Shown here: piece by piece, positions 1 through 5,623 of the stretch
Numbering within the stretch: the first letter of the stretch is position 1
How the letters are laid out: each line of letters starts with the position of its first letter
Assembly: GCA_007117185.1 (NCBI GenBank)
Contig: SKHA01000280.1
Span: 1 to 8,844 of the forward strand
DNA from: Spirochaeta sp.
GTDB lineage: Bacteria; Spirochaetota; Spirochaetia; DSM-27196; Alkalispirochaetaceae
DNA: 8,844 nt
Direction of reading: 5' to 3'
Position numbers and translations under genes: made by a program
The notes under the pieces: generated by a model
What the model saw: only the letters and a program-made list of their open reading frames with translations
Told to the model about the DNA's origin: nothing
The model's database searches: none

Positions 1-17
1 AGCGCGGAGTTCTGAGC

Positions 18-43
18 CGACCCGGGTCCGGACAGACGGGTCG
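18..43 (-). other. GC-rich inverted repeat just past the flavodiiron stop codon
   Basis: Arms CGACCCG (18-24) and CGGGTCG (37-43) are perfectly complementary over 7 bp and enclose a 12-base loop that contains the palindrome GTCCGGAC. The repeat begins 3 bases past the stop codon of the minus-strand flavodiiron gene, so it could form an mRNA 3' hairpin. No T-tract follows in the direction of transcription within the visible bases, so it is not a canonical intrinsic terminator. It may be a transcript-end stabiliser or chance in GC-rich DNA. Confidence 0.3.
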
Positions 44-45
44 AC

Positions 46-1284
46 TCAGGTGCAGCCGTCGGCGGCAACCCACTCCTTGACCTGGACTGCAAGCTTCTTG
101 CCCCGCTGGTAGATCAGGTCCAGGTCTTCCTGTGACGGAGCCCCAAGGAACTCCACCGGGTCCAGAAAGTCCCACTCCATTTTGTAGCGCAGCATGATCT
201 CGTCCAGCTCCTTCTGGGCGCCTCCGGACCAGCCGTAGCTGCCGAAGCGGAACGCCTGGCGGTTCAGGGCCTTCTTGCGCCCCAGCTCGTCAAGGACGAC
301 GGCCATCGGAGAGAACATCTTGTATTCGTAGGTGGGCATCCCCAGGACCACCCCGCTGGAGTTCCATACGTCCCGCAGGATGTACGAATAGTGGGTATCC
401 GGGACCTGGTGAACGTTCACCTTCACCCCTTCGCTTCTGATTCCCTCTACCACCGGATCAACCCCGCGCTGGGTGTTGCCGTACATGGACCCCCAGATCA
501 CGGTAATCTCTTCCTTGGCGGGCCCCTTGCTGTAGAACGCGTAGCGCTTGTAGTCCTCGATGATCTTCTGGGGGTTTTGCCGCCAGACGATCCCGTGACC
601 GGGCGCGATAATCTTGAAGGGGAGCGTCTCCGTCTTCACCACCGCCCTCTTGGCCGGTCCGGAATAGGCACCGACGATGTTGGCGTAGTACCGGGTCGCT
701 TCATACTCGTAGAAATCGATCTGCTCCTGGGTGAGCTGGTCATCGTAGGGTGATTCGTTGATCGCCCCGAAGGAGCCGAAGGCGTCGCAGGGGAAGAGGG
801 TCCCCGTCTTGGTGTCGAAGGTGGCCATCGTCTCGGGCCAGTGGACGTTGGGTATCTCCGCAAACGCCAGCACGTGGCCATTGCCCAGATCCAGGGTATC
901 TCCGGACTTTACCACCATCACCTCATTCGTGTTGTCGTAGAACGCCTCCAGGAGAACCTTTGCTTTGGCGGTGGTGACGATGGTGAAATTGGGCCGAATT
1001 TCGCGAAATGCCTTGATCCACCCGGAGTGATCCGGTTCCATATGGTTGATGATCACGTAATCGATCTCATCAGCTTTGACACCCATCTGGTCAAACTGAT
1101 CAAAGAGGACCTCCGGGGTGCCGTCCCAGTCACAGACGCCGTCAATGATCGCCGTCTTCTCACCCTTGACGATGTAGGAGTTCATGGAGAAACCGTGGGG
1201 AATCGGCCACATCCCCTCGAAGAGAATGTCGTGAATATTGGCGGAAAGCCGCCAGGTGTTATCCGTTACCTGCGTTGCCTGCAT
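46..1284 (-). CDS. fprA: A-type flavodiiron protein (rubredoxin:O2/NO oxidoreductase family)
   Basis: This is a cytoplasmic flavodiiron protein of 412 residues that reduces O2 to water (some members reduce NO to N2O) using electrons usually supplied by rubredoxin. Residues 1-255 form the metallo-beta-lactamase-like diiron domain. The ligand set is visible and correctly spaced: H81, E83, D85 and H86 in NHMEPDHSG, then H148, D167 and H230. Residues 261-405 form the flavodoxin domain, with an FMN phosphate loop WGSMYGNTQ at 264-272 and flavin-contacting segments near 316-321 and 347-355. There is no C-terminal rubredoxin or flavin reductase domain, so this is the minimal class A, and its electron donor must be encoded elsewhere. 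The ATG start is supported by a strong Shine-Dalgarno GGTGAGG at 1291-1297, 6 bases upstream. It lies 65 bp downstream of the DUF188 gene on the same strand and has its own promoter. The family call is secure; preference for O2 or NO cannot be read from the sequence. Confidence 0.96.
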   Translation of the reverse strand: MQATQVTDNTWRLSANIHDILFEGMWPIPHGFSMNSYIVKGEKTAIIDGVCDWDGTPEVLFDQFDQMGVKADEIDYVIINHMEPDHSGWIKAFREIRPNFTIVTTAKAKVLLEAFYDNTNEVMVVKSGDTLDLGNGHVLAFAEIPNVHWPETMATFDTKTGTLFPCDAFGSFGAINESPYDDQLTQEQIDFYEYEATRYYANIVGAYSGPAKRAVVKTETLPFKIIAPGHGIVWRQNPQKIIEDYKRYAFYSKGPAKEEITVIWGSMYGNTQRGVDPVVEGIRSEGVKVNVHQVPDTHYSYILRDVWNSSGVVLGMPTYEYKMFSPMAVVLDELGRKKALNRQAFRFGSYGWSGGAQKELDEIMLRYKMEWDFLDPVEFLGAPSQEDLDLIYQRGKKLAVQVKEWVAADGCT

Positions 1285-1324
1285 AGTCTACCTCACCAGA
1301 AAAGTAATGTTGAATCGTCCTTAG

Positions 1325-1353
1325 AGTATAGATACTTATTTCTGAATATTCAA
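1325..1353 (-). promoter_or_regulatory. Sigma70-type promoter of the flavodiiron gene
   Basis: On the minus strand TTGAAT (1348-1353) and TATACT (1325-1330) are separated by exactly 17 bases. Predicted transcription starts near 1318, giving a leader of about 35 bases with a good Shine-Dalgarno. The -35 box overlaps the stop codon of the upstream DUF188 gene. Palindrome TGAATATTCA (1343-1352) covers most of the -35 box, and the inverted repeat AGTAT-AG-ATACT (1325-1336) covers the -10 box, so a repressor or redox regulator could act here. The binding role is inference only. Confidence 0.6.
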
Positions 1354-1817
1354 CTCAGGCGATCATGATTCGCCCCGTTTCGTGCCGCCAGCACCCGATC
1401 CAGGGCGTCAGCGAACGCCTTCACCTCCCGGGCTCCGAAGGTACGTCGCCGGTCCATCTGTTCCAGCCCCAGTCGACGCAGATCCGCCGCCGCGTCCCGC
1501 AACGACCGAAGCTCCCGGATTGAATCGGCCTGGAAGATCCGTCCACGGTCGTTGATCACCGCCACACCCCGTCCCACCAGCTGTTCCGCCAGGGGAATAT
1601 CCCGGGTAACCACCAGTGATCCCGAGCCGGCGCGATTCAGGATCTCCTCGTCCACCGTTCTTTCGGTGACTACCTCCATGCCGTGATGGTCCCCCAGCGG
1701 CAGGGGCTGGTTGGCCAGGAAGAGCACCCTGATTCGCCGGGAAGATCCGGCGCGAATGAGAACGGGCCGAATCGCCACAGGGCAGGAATCGCCATCCACC
1801 AGGATCTCCGTTATCAT
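1350..1817 (-). CDS. yaiI: DUF188 / UPF0178 (YaiI/YqxD) family protein
   Basis: From the ATG at 1817 this encodes 155 residues, close to the usual length of about 150. The family pattern is clear: an N-terminal strand and acidic motif ILVDGDSCPV (commonly VDADACPV), the central LVVTRDIPLAEQL, then GRGVAVINDRGRIF, and the C-terminal FADALDRVL. The fold is PIN-like with conserved acidic residues, so a nuclease role has been proposed, but to my knowledge no substrate is established. Start choice: the reading frame stays open to a GTG at 1830-1832. I prefer the ATG at 1815-1817 because it overlaps the manA stop as ATGA, the signature of translational coupling, and leaves the usual short N-terminus before the VDxD motif. 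Neither start has a convincing Shine-Dalgarno. It is almost certainly co-transcribed with manA. The SC pair in place of the common AC in the first motif is a mild variation. Confidence 0.92.
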   Translation of the reverse strand: MITEILVDGDSCPVAIRPVLIRAGSSRRIRVLFLANQPLPLGDHHGMEVVTERTVDEEILNRAGSGSLVVTRDIPLAEQLVGRGVAVINDRGRIFQADSIRELRSLRDAAADLRRLGLEQMDRRRTFGAREVKAFADALDRVLAARNGANHDRLS

Positions 1818-2947
1818 TCCGCGAGGTTCCACGCTCCCGGGACAGTCGCCACGTACAGCTCCATGGGCTTGTCCCCTTCGATGGCGACGGCTCCGCTATC
1901 AGGGGTGATCACAAAGGCGTCACCAGTCAGGAAGGGCTCACCGTCGCATTCCACAGACTCACCGACATTCAGCACGATAGCGGTCTCACCGGAGGCGGTA
2001 TAGCGTCCGCCCCGGCGCACCCGGGAGAGCTGAAACTCAGCCGCCGGTGTCGACCACCGTTCCAGCCCGTCGGCGGGTGTATCCGGGTGCATCACCCCGG
2101 GGGCACCCGTCTCGAAGTCCAGGATGCGCATCAGTTCCTGCGGATCCCGATGCTTGGTGGTGCACCCCGCCCGCAACACGTTGTCCGAGCTGGCCATCAG
2201 CTCCACACCGGAGCCCTTCAGATACGCGTGAAGCGTCCGGGGCTGCAGAAACATCGCTTCCCCCTTACGGAGGTGCAGACAGTTCATGTACAGCGGAGCG
2301 ATCGAGCCGGGGTCCTCGGGAAACTGCCGGGAGAGCTCCCGAACCCACCAGTAGCGGTCGTGCCGCGGCGCCGTTCCACTCGCCGCCGCCTTGACGATGG
2401 AGACGATCCGCCGTACCTCGTCACCTTCCAGGGTGATGAGACGGGAAAACAGCTCCCTCCAGGACTCCTCTCCGGGGTGGTCCACGAATGCTCCGGTGAG
2501 GTACTGGGGCAACCCGCGCATCTCCGCCTGAAGTTCCTCAAGGGGGCGGAAACCCGCCAGGAGCCAGAAGTCAGAGAGGGCCACCATCAGTTCCGGTTTA
2601 TGGTTTCTGTCCCGGTACATTCTCTCGTCGGCGTCCAGGGGCGTTCCGGCGGCATTCTCCCGGTCAAACCCTTCGGCAGCCTGCTGCAGGTCCGGGTGCA
2701 CCTGAATGGAAAGGGCCTTTTCCGCGGCGATCACCTTAAACAGAAAGGACAGCTCCCCGGCGAGCTCACCCAGGGGAACGGTGTCGCCGGGACCCAGAAA
2801 AATCGCGCTGCTTCCCCGGTGATGGGTACCCATCCACAACTCAGCTTCGGGTTCTCCTGAGGGCTCCCGCTGCTGAAGATCCGCCAACGCGTTGACGCTG
2901 CCCCAGTCGTATTTCATGATCGGATTGAGCAACAGATATACCGGCAT
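1814..2947 (-). CDS. manA: Mannose-6-phosphate isomerase, class I
   Basis: This cytoplasmic zinc enzyme interconverts mannose 6-phosphate and fructose 6-phosphate, linking mannose use and GDP-mannose synthesis to glycolysis. The 377-residue protein has a typical class I length and a cupin fold. N-terminal NPIMKYDWGS (8-17) matches the family's opening signature and fixes the start. The expected zinc ligands are Q82 and H84 in SIQVHPD, E119 in HKPELMVAL, and H240 in the TLHAYLKG segment. The diagnostic stretch with GVELMASSDNVLRAG ends at residue 261 and includes the active-site arginine R259. It is divergent from pfp, whose substrate it makes, and it overlaps the downstream DUF188 gene by 4 bases. 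The region before the ATG has no proper Shine-Dalgarno, but a promoter lies so close that the mRNA may begin at or next to the ATG. No residue looks damaged. Confidence 0.96.
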   Translation of the reverse strand: MPVYLLLNPIMKYDWGSVNALADLQQREPSGEPEAELWMGTHHRGSSAIFLGPGDTVPLGELAGELSFLFKVIAAEKALSIQVHPDLQQAAEGFDRENAAGTPLDADERMYRDRNHKPELMVALSDFWLLAGFRPLEELQAEMRGLPQYLTGAFVDHPGEESWRELFSRLITLEGDEVRRIVSIVKAAASGTAPRHDRYWWVRELSRQFPEDPGSIAPLYMNCLHLRKGEAMFLQPRTLHAYLKGSGVELMASSDNVLRAGCTTKHRDPQELMRILDFETGAPGVMHPDTPADGLERWSTPAAEFQLSRVRRGGRYTASGETAIVLNVGESVECDGEPFLTGDAFVITPDSGAVAIEGDKPMELYVATVPGAWNLAE

Positions 2948-2953
2948 AATCCA

Positions 2954-2982
2954 AGCCTACGGGGTGCGCCGCCGCTGGTCAA
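2954..2982 (-). promoter_or_regulatory. Putative manA promoter, possibly leaderless
   Basis: On the minus strand TTGACC (2977-2982) is a near-consensus -35, followed after exactly 17 bases by TAGGCT (2954-2959), a weaker -10 that keeps the key T, A and final T. Only 6 bases lie between the -10 and the ATG, so a start 6-7 bases downstream of the -10 falls on the ATG itself. The absence of a usable Shine-Dalgarno upstream of manA agrees with a leaderless message. The GC-rich spacer lowers confidence. Confidence 0.45.
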
Positions 2983-3009
2983 GCGCTACACATTTTTCCG
3001 GTCAGCCAC

Positions 3010-3015
3010 TACAAT
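3010..3015 (+). promoter_or_regulatory. Putative pfp -10 element, possibly leaderless
   Basis: TACAAT matches the -10 consensus at five of six positions and ends 7 bases before the pfp ATG at 3023, placing the predicted transcription start at about the start codon. No recognisable -35 is seen 16-19 bases upstream and there is no extended -10 TG. The only purine-rich run before the ATG (GGGG at 3018-3021) sits 1 base away, too close to act as a normal Shine-Dalgarno. Confidence 0.35.
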
Positions 3016-3022
3016 CCGGGGC

Positions 3023-4690
3023 ATGAAACTATCAACACTGCAAGAAATTCGGTATGGCTACCAGCCGAAGCTCCCTCCGGCGCTGCGAGGAACCATCTCC
3101 GGGATTACCGCCGAGACCGGTGGTGCAACCGAGTCGGTGGCGGACCGGAAGGAGCTCCAGGAGATCTTTCCGCATACCTACGGGAAGCCCATCGTGACGC
3201 TCCAACCCCGCGGCACTAACGAGAGCTCAGGGAAAAAACGCACCGTGGGGGTCATCCTCTCCGGTGGCCAGGCCCCGGGGGGACATAACGTCGTCGCCGG
3301 TCTCTACGACGCCCTGAAAGCCGCCAACAGCACCAATGTCCTGCTCGGATTCCTCGGCGGCCCCGGGGGGCTGGTGGACGACAAAAAGATCGAAATAACC
3401 GACGAGATCATCAATCGGTTCCGCAATACCGGTGGGTTCGATATCATCGGCAGCGGCCGCACCAAAATCGAGACGCCGGAGCAGTTCGCCGCGGCGCGAC
3501 AGACCTGCCTGAACAACAATCTGGACGCCCTGGTGGTGATCGGCGGTGACGACAGCAACACCAACGCCGCTCTGCTGGCGGAGTACTTCCTGGACAAGGG
3601 AGACGCCCTGCAGGTAATCGGGGTACCCAAGACGATTGACGGTGACCTGAAGAACGAGTACATCGAGGCGTCCTTCGGGTTCGATACCGCAACCCGCACC
3701 TACTCCGAACTGATCGGCAATATCGCCCGTGACGCCAACAGCGCCAAGAAATACTGGCACTTCATCAAGCTGATGGGCCGTTCCGCCAGTCACATCGCCC
3801 TGGAGTGCGCCCTGCAGACCCAGCCAAGCTGGTGCATCATTTCTGAAGAGGTTGAAGCAAAGAAGCAGACCCTGAATCAGGTGGTCGCGGAGATCGCCGA
3901 TGTGGTCTGTCATCGCGCGTCCAAAGGGGAAAACTTCGGCGTTGTCCTGGTCCCGGAGGGGTTGATCGAGTTCATCCCCGAGATGAGCGAGCTCATCAGC
4001 CAGATCAATGACCTGCTGGCGGACAAAGCCGGCGAGTTTGCTGCCCTCCCGGCGGGAGAAGAACAGGTTGAGTGGCTCACCGCAGCGCTGTCACCAGAAG
4101 TAACGGGGGTTTTCGCGGCTCTTCCCCGGGATATTCAGCTTCAGCTGCTGATGGACCGGGATCCCCACGGAAACGTCCAGGTCTCCCGCATCGAGACGGA
4201 AAAGCTGCTGATAGCGATGGTCCAGGGCGAACTGGAGGAGCGCAGCAAGAAACAGCTCTGCCCCGGTTCGTTCAGCGCCCTGAATCACTTCTTCGGGTAC
4301 GAGGGCCGTTGCGCATTCCCCACCAACTTTGACGCTGATTATACCTACTCACTGGGATACAACGCCTTTGTTCTCATCGCCTCGGGACTGACCGGCTATC
4401 TGTCGAGTATCCGCAGGATCTCCCGACCTGCAGATGAGTGGGTTGCCGGCGGGATCCCCTTGACGATGATGATGAACCTGGAACAGCGCCACGGCAGTCG
4501 CAAACCGGTGATCCGCAAGGCCCTGGTGGAGCTGGACGGCGCTCCGTTCAAGTACTTCGCCAGCCACCGCAGCGAGTGGGCGCGGCAAACGTCGTTTGTC
4601 TATCCCGGAGCGATCCAGTACTACGGTCCTCCGGAACTGTCGGATACACCGACAATGACCCTGCGGCTTGAGCAGGGAGAGTCATTGTAA
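3023..4690 (+). CDS. pfp: Pyrophosphate-dependent 6-phosphofructokinase (long, spirochaete type)
   Basis: This cytoplasmic enzyme phosphorylates fructose 6-phosphate to fructose 1,6-bisphosphate with PPi instead of ATP; the reaction is reversible, so it can serve glycolysis and gluconeogenesis. The 555 residues match the long class of spirochaetes and plants. Seen in order are: GGQAPGGHN (81-89) of the phosphoryl-donor site; GGDDSNTNA (174-182), where D177 replaces the glycine of ATP-using enzymes and marks PPi use; PKTIDGD (202-208), with K203 and catalytic base D206; MGRSASHIALE (251-261) for the sugar phosphate; PEGL (311-314); and GYEGRCAFPTNFD (425-437), with R429 contacting the substrate. 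The spacing of D177 and K203 agrees with what I recall for the Borrelia enzyme. The gene is divergent from manA and converges with the PfkB-family kinase gene, its TAA directly abutting that gene's stop codon. No proper Shine-Dalgarno precedes the ATG. Confidence 0.97.
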   Translation: MKLSTLQEIRYGYQPKLPPALRGTISGITAETGGATESVADRKELQEIFPHTYGKPIVTLQPRGTNESSGKKRTVGVILSGGQAPGGHNVVAGLYDALKAANSTNVLLGFLGGPGGLVDDKKIEITDEIINRFRNTGGFDIIGSGRTKIETPEQFAAARQTCLNNNLDALVVIGGDDSNTNAALLAEYFLDKGDALQVIGVPKTIDGDLKNEYIEASFGFDTATRTYSELIGNIARDANSAKKYWHFIKLMGRSASHIALECALQTQPSWCIISEEVEAKKQTLNQVVAEIADVVCHRASKGENFGVVLVPEGLIEFIPEMSELISQINDLLADKAGEFAALPAGEEQVEWLTAALSPEVTGVFAALPRDIQLQLLMDRDPHGNVQVSRIETEKLLIAMVQGELEERSKKQLCPGSFSALNHFFGYEGRCAFPTNFDADYTYSLGYNAFVLIASGLTGYLSSIRRISRPADEWVAGGIPLTMMMNLEQRHGSRKPVIRKALVELDGAPFKYFASHRSEWARQTSFVYPGAIQYYGPPELSDTPTMTLRLEQGESL

Positions 4691-4719
4691 TCAAACCGGC
4701 CGAATGGAACCGGGTTTGA
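4691..4719. other. Hairpin at the junction of two convergent genes
   Basis: TCAAACCGG (4691-4699) pairs with CCGGGTTTGA (4710-4719), forming a stem of about 9 bp with one bulged G and a 10-base loop. The first three bases are the stop codon of the minus-strand kinase gene, and the stem starts at the base after the pfp TAA. Either transcript could therefore carry this stem at its 3' end. Neither side is followed by a T-tract, so it is not a standard bidirectional terminator. Confidence 0.4.
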
Positions 4720-5623
4720 GGTTGGTCGCGTTCATCGCCGCCGCGGCGTGGGCGCGATCAATCGCGTCTGAGAGGGACGAACCGGCGCGCAACTCCACCG
4801 CCAGACCGGCGGTGAACGCGTCGCCGCAGCCAATTGTATTCACCGGGTCCAGAGGGGTCACCGGAATCTGGACCAGCGCTCCCGTTTCGTCAATCATCAT
4901 CGTCGGGTGTGCCCCCCGGGTGAGGATCACCGTTGTCCCCGCCTCATGAAGGCGGCGCATCTGCTTTTCCGTGCGCTGCAGGGTCTGCTGGTCGTCGCTG
5001 TGTTCGGAGACGGACCGGGCTCCACCGAAGAGAAACGTCTCGGCAAACTCCTTCAGGTTTGGTTTTATCACCGTTGGCAGCAGTTCCCGAGGGCTGTCCA
5101 TCACATTCTTCAGGGCCTCTCCCCGAAAATCCGCGATTACCGTGATCCCCCTGGTCCGGGCCAGTCGCACCATTCGGGGAAAGAGATCCGCAGAGTACCC
5201 CGGAGCGGTTGACCCGGAGAGTACCACCGTATCGGCACGATCAAGCAGCTCGGCAAAACGGGCCAGAACCTGCTCCTCTGTCCCCGCCGGGACCGGCTGG
5301 GTGGGCTCGACGATCTCGGTGGTTGTGCTGGTACTTCGGTCTACCACGGTGGTACAGAAGCGGATCTCGCTATCGCAGACAACGTCTGCCAGATCAACCT
5401 TGTCGGCACGGCAGAGCTGCCGAAACCGCTCCGCTTCGCGTCCCCCCGTATGGGTAAGGTGCACTGCCGGAGCGCCGAGCTCCACAGCCACCCGGGCCAC
5501 GTTGACCCCCTTCCCGGATGCGTCCAGCCGCTCATCCACAACCCGATTGACCTCTCCGGGGTGAAACGAATCGAAGACCAGCGTCTTCTGCATCGTCGGG
5601 TTCAGACAGACAGCAAGGATCAC
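4691..5623 (-). CDS. PfkB-family sugar-phosphate kinase, 1-phosphofructokinase-like
   Basis: This ribokinase/PfkB-family kinase most resembles 1-phosphofructokinases (FruK) and tagatose-6-phosphate kinases, which phosphorylate a furanose phosphate with ATP to a 1,6-bisphosphate. From the GTG at 5623 it has 310 residues, the normal length. Visible are the PfkB first signature ASGKGVNVA (35-43), the IKPNLKEF segment (186-193), TRGAHPTM in the ATP-side region (235-242), and the second signature with TIGCGDAF (263-270), whose D268 should be the catalytic base. The start is set by Shine-Dalgarno GGAGGA 6 bases upstream and by a GTGA overlap with the dehydrogenase gene; an ATG at 5650 lies well inside that gene and would add residues lacking family similarity. 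Oddity: the N-terminal motif reads LNPTMQ where FruK proteins usually have LNPAID, so the usual substrate-contacting aspartate is replaced by Q12. The exact substrate is therefore uncertain. It is the last gene of the yhbY-dehydrogenase-kinase operon. Confidence 0.88.
   Translation of the reverse strand: MILAVCLNPTMQKTLVFDSFHPGEVNRVVDERLDASGKGVNVARVAVELGAPAVHLTHTGGREAERFRQLCRADKVDLADVVCDSEIRFCTTVVDRSTSTTTEIVEPTQPVPAGTEEQVLARFAELLDRADTVVLSGSTAPGYSADLFPRMVRLARTRGITVIADFRGEALKNVMDSPRELLPTVIKPNLKEFAETFLFGGARSVSEHSDDQQTLQRTEKQMRRLHEAGTTVILTRGAHPTMMIDETGALVQIPVTPLDPVNTIGCGDAFTAGLAVELRAGSSLSDAIDRAHAAAAMNATNLKPGSIRPV

Noticed and set aside
18..43. Inverted repeat as intrinsic terminator of the flavodiiron gene
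   Set aside because: Stem of 7 bp but no T-tract follows on the minus strand within the window, so it is kept only as a possible hairpin.
841..1368. Plus-strand open frame (175 codons) opposite the flavodiiron N-terminus and its promoter
   Set aside because: It overlaps the strongly supported flavodiiron gene and its regulatory region and resembles no known protein.
2087..2860. Plus-strand open frame (257 codons) opposite manA
   Set aside because: It mirrors manA, whose zinc ligands and signatures are intact; no Shine-Dalgarno or domain supports the antisense frame.
3227..3913. Minus-strand open frame (228 codons) opposite pfp
   Set aside because: Shadow of pfp's codon structure; no family resemblance or initiation signals.
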